A stretch of 64,000 bases of DNA from NCBI RefSeq assembly GCF_003977755.1, contig NZ_RQWN01000002.1, positions 1,054,001-1,118,000 of the forward strand, in the 5' to 3' direction. The notes below the pieces were generated by a model. That model had not been told where the DNA came from and did not search any database. It was given only the letters and a program-made list of their open reading frames with translations. This document shows, piece by piece, positions 1-9,137 of this stretch. Every line of letters begins with the position of its first letter. Positions within the stretch are counted from its first letter, which is position 1. The translations under genes and the position numbers were made by a program. The stretch is from Haloterrigena salifodinae (GTDB taxonomy: Archaea; Halobacteriota; Halobacteria; Halobacteriales; Natrialbaceae).

Positions 1-859
1 GTCCGGCGGGTCGTTCGTCTACGTTCCAGAAGACGTCACCGTCGAGATGCCCGTTCAGGCCTACTTCCGCATGAACTCGGAAGGGATGGGGCAGTTCGAG
101 CACACGCTCATCATCGCCGAGGAAGGCTCCGAGGTCCACTACATCGAGGGCTGTTCCGCGCCCAAATACGGGACCCACAACCTCCACTCCGGCGGCGTCG
201 AGGTCTTCGTGGGCGAGGACGCTCACGTTCAGTACTCGACCGTGCAGAACTGGTCGAAGAACACCTTCAACCTGAACACCAAGCGTGCCATCTGCGAGGA
301 GAACGGCACGATGGAGTGGGTTTCGGGCAGCATGGGCTCGAAAGTGACCATGCTCTACCCGTGTACCATCCTCAAGGGTCGCGGCTCGACCGACACCCAT
401 ATCACCATCGCCCTAGCGGGCGAGGGCCAGGACATCGACACCGGCGCGAAGGTCTACCACAACGCGCCCGACACGAGCTCGACCATCGAGTCCAAGTCGA
501 TCTCCAAGGACGGCGGCCGCACCAACTACCGCGGCCTCGTCCACATCGCCGACGGTGCCGAGAACGCCTCGACCGCCGTCGAGTGTGACGCCCTGATGTT
601 CGACAACGAGTCGACCTCGGACACCATGCCGTACATGGAGATCGAGGAGTCGAAGGTCGACGTCGCTCACGAGGCGACCGTCGGCAAGATCGGTGATGAA
701 GATATCTTCTACCTCCAGTCGCGCGGACTGGACGACGACGACGCCAAGAAGATGATCGTCGCCGGCTTCATCGAGCCGATCACGGAGGAACTGCCGATCG
801 AATATGCGGTCGAACTCAACCGCCTCATCGAACTCGAGATGGAGGGTAGCCTCGGATAA
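1..859 (+). CDS. sufB: SufB, Fe-S cluster assembly scaffold (5' end missing)
   Basis: The reading frame is open from base 2, so the gene starts outside the window and only about 285 C-terminal residues are present. SufB is the scaffold of the cytosolic SufBCD complex, on which iron-sulfur clusters are built before transfer to apoproteins. The visible part is the SufBD core beta-helix, with the family features GSxGSKVTMLYP and the C-terminal stretch SRGLDDDDAKKMIVAGFIEP. It ends one base before the ATG of sufD, so the two are an operon; sufC is expected just upstream, off the window. The identification is firm; nothing looks truncated apart from the window edge. Confidence 0.95.
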   Translation, partial: SGGSFVYVPEDVTVEMPVQAYFRMNSEGMGQFEHTLIIAEEGSEVHYIEGCSAPKYGTHNLHSGGVEVFVGEDAHVQYSTVQNWSKNTFNLNTKRAICEENGTMEWVSGSMGSKVTMLYPCTILKGRGSTDTHITIALAGEGQDIDTGAKVYHNAPDTSSTIESKSISKDGGRTNYRGLVHIADGAENASTAVECDALMFDNESTSDTMPYMEIEESKVDVAHEATVGKIGDEDIFYLQSRGLDDDDAKKMIVAGFIEPITEELPIEYAVELNRLIELEMEGSLG

Positions 860-860
860 T

Positions 861-2081
861 ATGAGCGCAGGAACACAGGTACACGCCAATCTAACGGAAG
901 AACAGGTGCGCGAAATCAGCGGCGACCTCGACGAGCCCGAGTGGCTCCTCGAGACCCGTCTCGAGGCCCTCGAGGCGCTCGAAGAGCTCGACATGCCGGA
1001 CGTCATTCGGACGCCGGGTCGGGACTGGACGAATCTCTACGAACTCGACTTCGAGTCGCTGGTGGATCCGCTGAACGCGGCCGAGGACAAGGATCAAGTT
1101 GGTCCCGAGGAAGCCGACGTGCTCTCGTGGACTGATGCCGTCGATGAGCACGAAGAGCTCCTCAAGGAGCACTTCGGTAGCATCGTCGATCCCCAGGAGA
1201 ACTACCTAACGGCGCTCTCGACGGCGCTGTTTAGCACCGGGACGGTCATCTACGTCCCCGAAGGCGTCGACGCCGAGGACGTGACCATCCGGACCGAGCA
1301 GAACTCCCGCTCGCTGTTCAACTACACGCTCGTCGTCACCGAGGAGTCGTCCTCGGTCACGATCTTAGAGCGACAGTCGACCGGCGAGGAAGCCGAGGAG
1401 CAGTACTACAGCGGCGTCGTCGAAGTCGCCGCCGGCGAGAACAGCTACGTCCAGTACGGCAGCCTTCAAAATCTCTCGGAGGAGGCCTACAACTTCACCG
1501 TCAAGCGCGGCGTCGCCGACACCTACGCCACGATCGATTGGATCGAGGGCAACCTCGGAACGCAGCTAACCAAAACCGAGGTCTCGACGACGCTCAGCGG
1601 CGACTCCTCGGAGACCCAGATCGTCGGTGCCTTCTACGGTCACAACGACCAGCACTTCGATCTCGACGCGAAGGTCTGGCACCGCGCCGAGCACACGACC
1701 GCCGACCTCGTCACCCGCGGCGTCACCGACGACGTCGCCCGCTCGGTCTACGAGGGCGTCCAGGACGTCGGCGCCGACGCGTGGGACACCAGCTCCTACC
1801 AGCGCGAGAACACGCTCATGCTCAGCGACGAGAGCGAGGCCGACGCCTCCCCGAAGCTGATCATCAACAACCACGACACCGAGGCCAGCCACTCCGCAAC
1901 GGTCGGCCAGATCGACCAGGAGGACCTGTTCTACATGACCTCCCGCGGTGTCGACCCCCGCGCGGCCCGCAACATGCTCGTTGAGGGCTTCTTCGTGCCC
2001 GTCCTCGAGGAAATCGACGTCGACGAACTCCGCGACGATCTCGAGGAACTGATCGGCGCGCGTCTTCGCCAGCGCGACTAA
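861..2081 (+). CDS. sufD: SufD, Fe-S cluster assembly protein
   Basis: A 406-residue paralogue of SufB that forms the SufBC2D complex and helps bring iron to the scaffold. The SufBD core spans roughly residues 120-390 and ends in the family motif SRGVDPRAARNMLVEGFF. I chose the ATG at 861, one base after the sufB stop; a longer in-frame extension would run back into sufB and reads as its shadow. The acidic N-terminal 100 residues are the variable SufD helical region. A T-rich stretch follows the stop, consistent with the operon ending here. Confidence 0.95.
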   Translation: MSAGTQVHANLTEEQVREISGDLDEPEWLLETRLEALEALEELDMPDVIRTPGRDWTNLYELDFESLVDPLNAAEDKDQVGPEEADVLSWTDAVDEHEELLKEHFGSIVDPQENYLTALSTALFSTGTVIYVPEGVDAEDVTIRTEQNSRSLFNYTLVVTEESSSVTILERQSTGEEAEEQYYSGVVEVAAGENSYVQYGSLQNLSEEAYNFTVKRGVADTYATIDWIEGNLGTQLTKTEVSTTLSGDSSETQIVGAFYGHNDQHFDLDAKVWHRAEHTTADLVTRGVTDDVARSVYEGVQDVGADAWDTSSYQRENTLMLSDESEADASPKLIINNHDTEASHSATVGQIDQEDLFYMTSRGVDPRAARNMLVEGFFVPVLEEIDVDELRDDLEELIGARLRQRD

Positions 2082-2100
2082 CCGTCGGGCGATAGCGCGG

Positions 2101-2127
2101 CTTTTGCGTTCTTTCGCTTCTCTTTCG
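2101..2127 (+). terminator. T-rich tract after the suf operon
   Basis: About 20 bp after the sufD stop there is a pyrimidine stretch with repeated TTT/CTTT blocks and no clear hairpin. Archaeal RNA polymerase terminates on U-rich tracts, so this is a plausible terminator, but it is composition-based only. Confidence 0.35.
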
Positions 2128-2218
2128 CACTCCGAGCCGTCTCCGTGTTCCGTCGACTGCGACCGTCTTCGAGGTGTCTGACGACCACTTTTATATGATG
2201 ATCGGCTATCCGGAGACG

Positions 2219-3313
2219 ATGCAGGCCCTCTCCGTCGAACTCGAGGATGAGACCGTCGACGCGCTCGAGGCCGAGCGAGAACTGTTCGGCTTCGAGAGTC
2301 GACAGGCGTACGTCCGGTGGATCATCGAACACCGCGGCTCGATCGAGGCCGGAGCGGGGCCTGACCGCGGTCGGAAACGGGACCGGCTGCTGGCGGATCA
2401 CCGCGAGCGCATCGCCCGCCTCGAGGAGCAGGTGGCGACGCTCTCACAGGCGGTCGAGAGCGACCGCGCGGACGGTGAGCCGCGAGCGGCCGACGACTCA
2501 GCCACCGAGACTGCTGACGAGAGCGCCGAACGGGCACCCGACGGGGACGAGACCGAGTCGGCCGACCACGACCGACACCCCGACGGAACGCCGGTGAACC
2601 GCGAGCCGGTGCTCGAAGTCCACGGTTCGCCCCGAACGGTTCGACGGAGTCCCGACTCGAGGGTTCGATCGGACAGCGGCTCGAAATCGACGGGGGAACG
2701 CGAAGATGGAGCCTCGAGCGTGTCGAACGAGTCGGCGGGTTCGTCGGCTCGAGCGGAGTCGGCGGGCGGTGAAAGGGACCCAAATTCAACCGCGAACGAG
2801 CCGACCGAAGCCGAGTCGAACGGAGAGCAGCCCTCCGGCCTGTCGCCGGAGCGCGTCGCGCGCATTCGAGAGGACCCCGTCCACGAGGACGCCGGCGTGC
2901 TCGGCTCCGTCGAGACCGAGCGACTCGACGAACTCTCCCGGCGCGCGGTCGCGACCACGCGAAAGCGCCTGAACCGGGACGTCCAGACCGGGCTCGAATA
3001 CACGTCTTCGACCCGGTTGGCCGGCGACGGCGTCCGGCCAGGGGAGGACATCACCGATCTCGACGAACTGTCGATTCCGGGCCGCTCGGCCGAAACGATC
3101 GAAAAGCGCCGCCACGCCGTCGGGCGGGCGCTGGCCTACCTGCGGGACGAGGGCCAGGCGCGTCGCTCCGATTTCGTCGACGCGCTCTACGAGGAGTGTC
3201 CGGCGGGGTACGACACCAGTGACGGCTGGTGGCGCTGTATCAAGGAGGGTCTCAAACAGGTCGATGCCGTCGACGGCGGTGAGGGGACGCGCGTCTGGCG
3301 GTATCGCGGGTAA
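2219..3313 (+). CDS. Ribbon-helix-helix protein with acidic linker and C-terminal winged-helix-like domain
   Basis: A 364-residue protein of unknown target. Residues 1-40 (start MQALSVELEDETVDAL, then FGFESRQAYVRWIIEHR) read as a CopG/MetJ-type ribbon-helix-helix DNA-binding fold. A short coiled-coil-like segment follows (RLEEQVATLSQAVES), then about 130 residues of acidic, Ser/Glu/Asp-rich linker. The C-terminal 130 residues are ordered and tryptophan-containing (SDGWWRCIKEGLKQV), probably a winged-helix-like domain. GTG and ATG codons exist at 2174, 2195 and 2198, but a TATA-like box at 2190-2195 lies 26 bp before the ATG at 2219, so I chose 2219 as a leaderless start. Function is unknown; a DNA-binding regulator is inference. 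Confidence 0.75.
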   Translation: MQALSVELEDETVDALEAERELFGFESRQAYVRWIIEHRGSIEAGAGPDRGRKRDRLLADHRERIARLEEQVATLSQAVESDRADGEPRAADDSATETADESAERAPDGDETESADHDRHPDGTPVNREPVLEVHGSPRTVRRSPDSRVRSDSGSKSTGEREDGASSVSNESAGSSARAESAGGERDPNSTANEPTEAESNGEQPSGLSPERVARIREDPVHEDAGVLGSVETERLDELSRRAVATTRKRLNRDVQTGLEYTSSTRLAGDGVRPGEDITDLDELSIPGRSAETIEKRRHAVGRALAYLRDEGQARRSDFVDALYEECPAGYDTSDGWWRCIKEGLKQVDAVDGGEGTRVWRYRG

Positions 3314-3343
3314 GCCGATCGCGGGATGGGGAGCGGGCGACGG

Positions 3344-3658
3344 TTATCGGGACCGTGGTGATCCGTCGTCGGACTCTCGAGCGGGCCGACTTGCCGGCGT
3401 CGCGACTGCGTTTTCGATGCCGGCGGCGACGCCGTCGGCGATAACCTTGTACAGCATTCCGAGGAGTCCCGCGACCGTGCTTCCGGCGCCCAAGAGGAAA
3501 ATGAACCCGCCGATAACGAACGATCCGTCCGACTGGCCTCCGGTGAGAAAACCGGCGCCGAGAGCCGAAACGAGGAGTCCGAATCCGAGGACAGCGACGA
3601 GATAGCCGAGCAGCGAAAATCCGTATGCGACTCCCACAAACGCACTGACACGTTCCAT
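3344..3658 (-). CDS. Small membrane protein of unknown function
   Basis: A 104-residue protein with two hydrophobic hairpins (VAYGFSLLGYLVAVLGFGLLV and GGFIFLLGAGSTVAGLLGML) followed by a short charged tail. It resembles the many small haloarchaeal integral membrane proteins without assigned function. The minus-strand TATA-like box at 3681-3689 sits 27 bp upstream of the ATG at 3658, which supports this start over a longer in-frame one at 3733. Convergent with the preceding DNA-binding protein and divergent from the ferritin-like gene. Confidence 0.6.
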   Translation of the reverse strand: MERVSAFVGVAYGFSLLGYLVAVLGFGLLVSALGAGFLTGGQSDGSFVIGGFIFLLGAGSTVAGLLGMLYKVIADGVAAGIENAVATPASRPARESDDGSPRSR

Positions 3659-3792
3659 GCGTCTCGGTTCCGAAAACAACAGTAAATAACCCGTGGGTAT
3701 TCGATTCGCGCTCGCCGTTCGGACCCGTGTCACCGCCTGACCGAACCGATCGAGTAGGGACGGTTAAGTATCAGCGGCCCGGACGACCTGAT

Positions 3793-4287
3793 ATGAGTCT
3801 GGGACAGCGCGTCTCGAGCGATCACCAGCTAGCCCGATTGCTGCAGATCGGGGTCGTTCTGGAGGAGGTCGTCGAGTCACGCGCCGCCCACCACCTCGAC
3901 TCGCTGCCCCCCGAAGAGCGAGCGGCGATCGACGAGGAGGTGCGGGAGTTGCTCGAGGAGGCCGCCGACGAGTCGGCCGACCACCGCGAGCGGCTCGAGG
4001 CGCTGATCGACGATCTCGAGGCGGACACCGTCGCGTACGAGGAAATCAACGCGTTGGTCGACGCCCAGTATGGACCCCCAGAGGACACCGACGGCGTCCT
4101 CTACGACCAACTGGCGAACGAGGAAACGGCCTACAAGTTCTACGACGACCTTATCAATGCAATCGAGGCATCCGACAGCGAGTTCGCTATCGAACGCGAG
4201 CGCCTCCTCGAGACCCTCTACGAGATCCGCGAGGAGGAAAAGGACGGCGTCGAAGAAGTGACCGAGATCATGGAGCACAGAGCATGA
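3793..4287 (+). CDS. Ferritin-like / rubrerythrin-like four-helix protein
   Basis: A 164-residue, almost wholly helical and very acidic protein. Helices carry regularly spaced Glu/His residues (for example ADESADHRERLEAL and LANEETAYKFYDDLINAI) of the kind that bind a diiron centre in ferritin-like and rubrerythrin-like folds. The start at 3793 is supported by a TATA-like box at 3764-3771. It lies 122 bp before a DtxR/SirR metal-dependent repressor on the same strand, a neighbourhood that suggests iron storage, iron-linked oxidative protection or control by iron. The fold is a pattern-based call; the diiron ligands are not proven. Confidence 0.65.
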   Translation: MSLGQRVSSDHQLARLLQIGVVLEEVVESRAAHHLDSLPPEERAAIDEEVRELLEEAADESADHRERLEALIDDLEADTVAYEEINALVDAQYGPPEDTDGVLYDQLANEETAYKFYDDLINAIEASDSEFAIERERLLETLYEIREEEKDGVEEVTEIMEHRA

Positions 4288-4408
4288 TCGAGACGGCGGC
4301 AGTACGGTCCCCCGCAGATCGAACGCCGTCACCGCGCATCGAGTCCCGGACGCGGGGACGCCGGCGAGGAATCGACGCGACACCGAGCGGCACTAACGGA
4401 GGGATGCA

Positions 4409-4840
4409 ATGAACACTGCAGACCAATATCTCAAGGCGATCTATCTGGCTCAACGCATCGAGGACGGCCCCGCATCGACCGGCACGCTCGCGGACTTGCT
4501 CGAGGTCAGTCCGGCCAGCGTCAACGAGATGATCGGCAAACTCGAGGACCGGGGACTCGTCGACCACGAGAAGTACAAGGGGGCGAGTCTGACCGACGAG
4601 GGACTCGGGCGCGCCCACGACGCCCTCCAGACCTACTGTATCATCGAACGGTTCCTCGCGAACGTCCTCGAGGTCGAGGAGTACCAGGACGAGGCCCGCG
4701 CTCTGGAGAGCGTCATCGACGATACCGTCGCGGAGCGCCTCGACACGATCATCGACCGGCCGGGCGAGTGCCCCGACTGTTTCGACCCCGAACGGGACGC
4801 CTGCGAGCGACTCGAGGTCGGTGACGGCTGCGCGGACTGA
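4409..4840 (+). CDS. sirR: SirR/DtxR-family metal-dependent transcriptional regulator
   Basis: A 143-residue regulator that in this family represses iron or manganese uptake genes when loaded with divalent metal. The N-terminal winged helix (residues 1-60) holds the DtxR signature YLKAIYLAQRIEDG and SPASVNEMIGKLEDRGLV. The dimerisation/metal domain follows, with CIIERFLANVL and a Glu-rich helix. The usual His in the HxAxxLEH ligand motif is not visible (DEARALESVI), while the tail is unusually cysteine-rich (ECPDCF, ACERL, DGCAD), so the metal site may differ from the bacterial one. The adjacent ferritin-like gene is a likely target, but I see no clear operator between them. Confidence 0.85.
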   Translation: MNTADQYLKAIYLAQRIEDGPASTGTLADLLEVSPASVNEMIGKLEDRGLVDHEKYKGASLTDEGLGRAHDALQTYCIIERFLANVLEVEEYQDEARALESVIDDTVAERLDTIIDRPGECPDCFDPERDACERLEVGDGCAD

Positions 4841-4897
4841 CGCGGGGCGACCGGTTTTCGTAGACGGAATTTGGATGGCGACTGCATGACGCGACCC

Positions 4898-6766
4898 TTA
4901 CTGTGGATCGCCGAACCGAACGTACCGACGTCCGACCAGCGCTGCGAGGGCGAGCGCGGCGACGACGGCGAGGGCGACGCCGACGGTGATCGGCGACGAG
5001 ACGTCGTCACCCTGCCAGTCGGCCTCGAATACGTCGGCGTAGTAGCTCGCGATTTCCTCGCCGTGGAGCGCCAGTACGACCTCACGGTTGTTCTGGAGGG
5101 AGTTTTCGTTCCAGTTGGCGCTGCCGACGACCGCCACCTCGCGGTCGATTACGACCCCCTTGGCGTGGATTTTCTCGAATGCGTCCGTCTCCTCGACCAG
5201 TTCGACCTCGAGCGGCAGCGACTCGTCGTCGGCGATCCGTTCTAAGTCCTGCGCCAGCGCCGCGTTCTCGTCAGCGTTGTACTCCGCCGATCCGAGCAGG
5301 ATACGGACGTCGACGCCGCGGCGGGCAGCCTCGAGGGTCGACTTGAGCAACGACACGTCGTCGGCGATAGACGGCTGCAGGACGAGGATCTCGTCGTCGG
5401 CGCTCTCGAGTAACGAGTTGAGACGGCGTTCGGCGTTGTCCGGTGCGAGCAGGAGTTCGGCGGACTCGACGGGGACCGTCGACGGGCCGTGGGCCGTCGG
5501 GAACTCGGGATCGGGCGAAGAAAAGACGGGGCCGTCGTCCACGAACGAAGCGTTCCTGCGATAGGCCGCACCCGAGGTCGTATCGCGACCCTCGAAGTCC
5601 GCGTCGAAGACGGTCGCGAGATCGGCCGCGAGGGACTCGGACTCGAGGCGCACGCCCCAGCCGCGGCTGCTCTGGCCGCCGACGCCCGACGGCTTCCAGT
5701 TCTCGGTCGTGACCAGCACGCGGTCGTCGACCACCGCGTATTTGGGGTGATGATAGCGGTACCGCGAGTCGGCGCCGCCGATAACGCGAACGTCGACCCC
5801 GCCGTCGACGAGCGTCTCGAGGACGCTCTCGGTCGCCGCGGGCGTGCCGCCGACGGGGCTCGACTCGAAGAGCACCGCGGCGTCGACCCCGCGGTCGGCC
5901 GCGGCGACGAGTTCATCGGCGACCGCCTCGGACGTGACCGTGTAGCCGGCCAGCAGCAGGCGGTCGTCGGCGCCGCGGAGCGTCTCGAGGGGAACCGCGG
6001 GTGAGTCGGGAAGGACGAACGCCGTCGCGTTCGCGACGTCGGCCGTCGAGACTGGGAGGCAGGTCGCATCGCGGGGATGCCAGTCGCCGGTTTCGGGGTT
6101 GCCGGCGGTCAGCTCGTCGGTCTCGCTGCCGTTGCGGTACCACCGTTCCGCCGTCGGCGCTCGATCGTACGCGACCGCGTCGACGGTCGTCGTCTCGTTC
6201 CGGAGCTCCAGGGTGTCCCCGTCGACGGCGAGTCGCAGCGCCCCCTCGAGTTCGACCACCGGGTACTCGGTCAGTCCGCCAGTGACGTTCGGCGCCGTGC
6301 TCGCGGCAACGCGGCCGGCGACGGTCTCGTTCGGGAGTTCAGCCGTGGTATGGCCGTCGGTGAGCGTCCAGTTCTCGAGTCGAGTGTCCGGGGGGACCTC
6401 GAGGACGAGATACTCGCCGACGTTGTCGCGAATCGTGGGATTCGGGTAGAGTTCGACGATCCGAGGCGCGGTACCGGTCGCGTTCATCGGTCGCTCGCCG
6501 GTGTCGGCGTCGGGGACCGACCCGTTGCCGTCGGTTAGCTCGTCCGACGAGGGCGCCGATTCCATCGCACCGATCGGACACGCGAGGCTGGTTCCGTCGC
6601 CGTTAGCGTCGGCTCGAGAGAGCGTTGCGTTGCCTCGAGACGCCACGTCGCTGGGAGTTCCGTCGCTCGTCGCGGTGTCGACGGCGACGAGTCCGACCCC
6701 GATCAACGTGCCGGCGGCGAGGCCGACGCTCACGAGCGCGACGAGGACTGCGCGTCGGTACTCCAT
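4898..6766 (-). CDS. Surface-anchored phospholipase D-family protein with lamin-tail-like domain
   Basis: A 622-residue exported protein. It starts with a hydrophobic signal or anchor segment (residues 5-30) and ends with a C-terminal membrane helix (VALAVVAALALAALVG) and a short basic tail. Residues about 100-190 (RIVELYPNP, GEYLVLEVP, LENWTLTDG) resemble an LTD/lamin-tail fold, common in secreted nucleases. Two phospholipase D half-sites follow: HPKYAVVDD near residue 340 and HAKGVVID near 531, the second followed by GSANWNENSLQNN. Both HKD motifs are intact, so a phosphodiesterase on the outer face of the cell is likely; substrate (DNA, lipid or a cell-wall polymer) is unknown. Confidence 0.85.
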   Translation of the reverse strand: MEYRRAVLVALVSVGLAAGTLIGVGLVAVDTATSDGTPSDVASRGNATLSRADANGDGTSLACPIGAMESAPSSDELTDGNGSVPDADTGERPMNATGTAPRIVELYPNPTIRDNVGEYLVLEVPPDTRLENWTLTDGHTTAELPNETVAGRVAASTAPNVTGGLTEYPVVELEGALRLAVDGDTLELRNETTTVDAVAYDRAPTAERWYRNGSETDELTAGNPETGDWHPRDATCLPVSTADVANATAFVLPDSPAVPLETLRGADDRLLLAGYTVTSEAVADELVAAADRGVDAAVLFESSPVGGTPAATESVLETLVDGGVDVRVIGGADSRYRYHHPKYAVVDDRVLVTTENWKPSGVGGQSSRGWGVRLESESLAADLATVFDADFEGRDTTSGAAYRRNASFVDDGPVFSSPDPEFPTAHGPSTVPVESAELLLAPDNAERRLNSLLESADDEILVLQPSIADDVSLLKSTLEAARRGVDVRILLGSAEYNADENAALAQDLERIADDESLPLEVELVEETDAFEKIHAKGVVIDREVAVVGSANWNENSLQNNREVVLALHGEEIASYYADVFEADWQGDDVSSPITVGVALAVVAALALAALVGRRYVRFGDPQ

Positions 6767-6868
6767 CGGGCGCTCTGGCCGCGCGTTCGGATATAAAGGT
6801 CAGGTCGAAAACGGAGTGCGAGATTCAGAGGGGGGACGGAAATCGGGTCTATCCCGTTCGCGTCGCGT

Positions 6869-8215
6869 TTAGGCTGCGGGCTCGGTCGCGGCCTTCTCGG
6901 CTTCGGCCTGAACGAGATACGCGCGGTCGTCGCCGTAGTCGGCGACGATCTCGAGGGCCTCGGCGGTGCCGATCTGGTTTAACGCCCAGGCGGCGCTGGC
7001 GCGGACGCGGTCCTCTTCGTCGTCGGCCAGCACGTCCGCGAGCGGCTCGACGGCGCGGGTGTCGCCGATCAGGCCGAGCGCGCGTGCGGCCCAGCTGCGG
7101 ACGTCCGGCTCGTCGGCGACCAGCTGCTGGGCGATCGGCTCGACGGCGTCTTCGGCGCCGATCTCGCCGAGCGCGCGGAACGCAGGCCGCTGGAGGTTAG
7201 GGTTCGAGTCGACGTAGTCGACCAGCGCCTCGACGACCTCGTCGTCGGCGATCCCGATCTTGCCCAGGATGCGCATCGCGGCCTGGTCACGGCGGCCCGC
7301 CTTCTGGATCATGGGTTCCATGGCCTCCTCGGGACCCATGCGTTCTAAGGCCTCGAGGCAGTGTTCCTCCATGTAATCGGAGTCGAAGGTCTCGTAGGCC
7401 AGCAGGATCATATCGACGTTGCCGCGCTTCTCGTGGACCTTCAGCGCGTGCCACTCCGGTGGGAAGTCCTTGACGTGGTCGAGCACGTCGTAGAACCCTT
7501 CGCGGCGCAGTTGCTCGCGGATCTCGAGGTCGGTCCACTCGGTCGCGTCGTCGATATCGGAGTCGAGGTCGTCCGTGGCCTCGAGCAGGCCGGCGATCGT
7601 CTCGGCGTCGTCGTCGGCGTCGAGTTCGGCGTCCTCGACGGCCTCGGCCGCGCGGTCGAGAGTCGCATCAAGCTGGTCGGGGACCGCCTCGCCCTCGTTG
7701 CTCAGCGTGACCGAGGTGCCGAGCAGTTCGTTCAGGTCGTCGAGGAAGTCGTCGACGGCCTCGATCAGTTCGGCGTTACCCTCTTCGGTCCAGCGGGTGC
7801 CCGTGATCGTCCCGCTGGCACTGTTGATCTCGCTGACGACGTCCTCGCCGTAGGGACCGCGCTGGTCCTCCAGATCTGACTCGAGATCAGAGACGTCGCT
7901 CTCGATGTCGTCGTAGCGCTCCTGGAGTTGCTCCTCGGGCGCGGGTTCGGCGTCCTCATCCTCGTCTTCGTCCTCCTCGGTTTCTGGCGGGTCGGGGATC
8001 TCGATCTCCTCGAACTCCTCGCGGAAGGACTCGATGTCAGCCTCGACGACGTCGAGATCGTCCTCGGTCTCGGCGGCTTCGAGCTCGCTCTCGAGGGCTT
8101 CGACGTCGTCCTCGAAGGCCGCGAGCGCCTCGCGGATCGCCTCGAGATCGACCGGTTCGGACTCCTCCTCGGCCGGTTCGTCCGCTCCGTCCTCGGCTGC
8201 CTCGTCATCGCTCAT
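6869..8215 (-). CDS. HEAT-repeat protein with long acidic coiled-coil N terminus
   Basis: A 448-residue cytoplasmic protein. The first 130 residues are extremely acidic and coiled-coil-like (Asp/Glu-rich with heptad Leu/Ile). A globular region at about 240-290 includes the conserved stretch FPPEWHALKVHEKRGNVDM. From about 290 to the end there are at least four HEAT/PBS-lyase repeats, for example PAFRALGEIGAEDAVEPI and SWAARALGLIGDTRAVEPL. Such repeats bind partner proteins; no enzyme motif is visible and the partner is unknown. It sits alone between two genes on the same strand with about 80-100 bp gaps. Confidence 0.8.
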   Translation of the reverse strand: MSDDEAAEDGADEPAEEESEPVDLEAIREALAAFEDDVEALESELEAAETEDDLDVVEADIESFREEFEEIEIPDPPETEEDEDEDEDAEPAPEEQLQERYDDIESDVSDLESDLEDQRGPYGEDVVSEINSASGTITGTRWTEEGNAELIEAVDDFLDDLNELLGTSVTLSNEGEAVPDQLDATLDRAAEAVEDAELDADDDAETIAGLLEATDDLDSDIDDATEWTDLEIREQLRREGFYDVLDHVKDFPPEWHALKVHEKRGNVDMILLAYETFDSDYMEEHCLEALERMGPEEAMEPMIQKAGRRDQAAMRILGKIGIADDEVVEALVDYVDSNPNLQRPAFRALGEIGAEDAVEPIAQQLVADEPDVRSWAARALGLIGDTRAVEPLADVLADDEEDRVRASAAWALNQIGTAEALEIVADYGDDRAYLVQAEAEKAATEPAA

Positions 8216-8299
8216 GGTACCACCCGGTCCCGTCTCTGGACCCGGAGATGACGCCGACGCGTGGCAGTGTACATACCCTACGGTCGTCCCAGCAGCGCC

Positions 8300-9025
8300 C
8301 TAAGCGTTTCCATGCGCGTCGGGCGCCGTCGACTGGGCCTCCTCGCGCCAGTAGAACCAGGGGCTCAACGTCATGTACGCGATACCCAGCGTCAACAGCG
8401 CGTAGGGGAACGTGCGACCGGCGAACTCGGGAATTAGGATCGCCAGTGCGTGGACGACCCCCATGATGGCCGCATCGCGGGCGAGCAGGTCGGGGTACTC
8501 GATGCGTGAGACCATCAGGTAACAGAACGCGCCCGTCACCGCGAGGACGAGCCACGGGTTGGTCGTGCCGGCGAGGATCGCCGCGCCGATGATCGTCGCC
8601 GCCAGCGTCGTCTGGATACCCTCGGTGTAGTTACCGCTGACGTCGAAGGCCGTGTACATGCCGAGGCGGGTAACGGCCATCGCGACGAATAGCGCGCAGG
8701 TCCCGGTCGCCAGGAGGAGTTCGCCCGTTACTGCGTCGAACCCGAGCTCGAGGCCGTCGGTGATGACGACGAAGGCGACGATCGCGGGGGCGACCGCGAA
8801 GGAGGCGACATCGGCCAGCGAGTCGAGGTAGGGACCGACGTCGGTGCCGCCGTAGCGGCGGGCGAGGATCCCGTCTAACCCGTCCGCGATCGCCGCCAAC
8901 AGGATGAGGCGTGCGGCGAGCGCGATGTCGACGAAGGCGACGACGACGGCGACGAATCCCAGCGCGGCGTTAGCGATGGTCACCGCGTCCGCGACGCCCA
9001 GTCGCCCGACGAACCGGGGGAGCAT
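8300..9025 (-). CDS. pssA: Archaetidylserine synthase, CDP-alcohol phosphatidyltransferase family
   Basis: A 241-residue membrane enzyme predicted to join serine to CDP-archaeol. The CDP-alcohol phosphotransferase signature is complete near residues 60-85: DGLDGILAR, then G-P-Y-L-D-S-L-A-D (the D-G-AR-G-D-D pattern). Six or more hydrophobic helices follow. In haloarchaea this family is linked to the protein-sorting pathway in which archaeosortase replaces a C-terminal anchor with a lipid. I chose the ATG at 9025; a longer in-frame start at 9133 runs into the promoter region of the divergent copper protein, and a TATA-like box lies near 9052-9058. No archaeosortase gene is in the window. Confidence 0.85.
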   Translation of the reverse strand: MLPRFVGRLGVADAVTIANAALGFVAVVVAFVDIALAARLILLAAIADGLDGILARRYGGTDVGPYLDSLADVASFAVAPAIVAFVVITDGLELGFDAVTGELLLATGTCALFVAMAVTRLGMYTAFDVSGNYTEGIQTTLAATIIGAAILAGTTNPWLVLAVTGAFCYLMVSRIEYPDLLARDAAIMGVVHALAILIPEFAGRTFPYALLTLGIAYMTLSPWFYWREEAQSTAPDAHGNA

Positions 9026-9137
9026 ACTCCCGGATTCGGCGTGGAGGTCCCTTACGTGTTTTCGTTTCGCCACCAGCCCTCGAGGTTTCGACGATCGAAC
9101 CGGGGCGGTTATATTCGGATGCTCCAAAGCCACTGGT

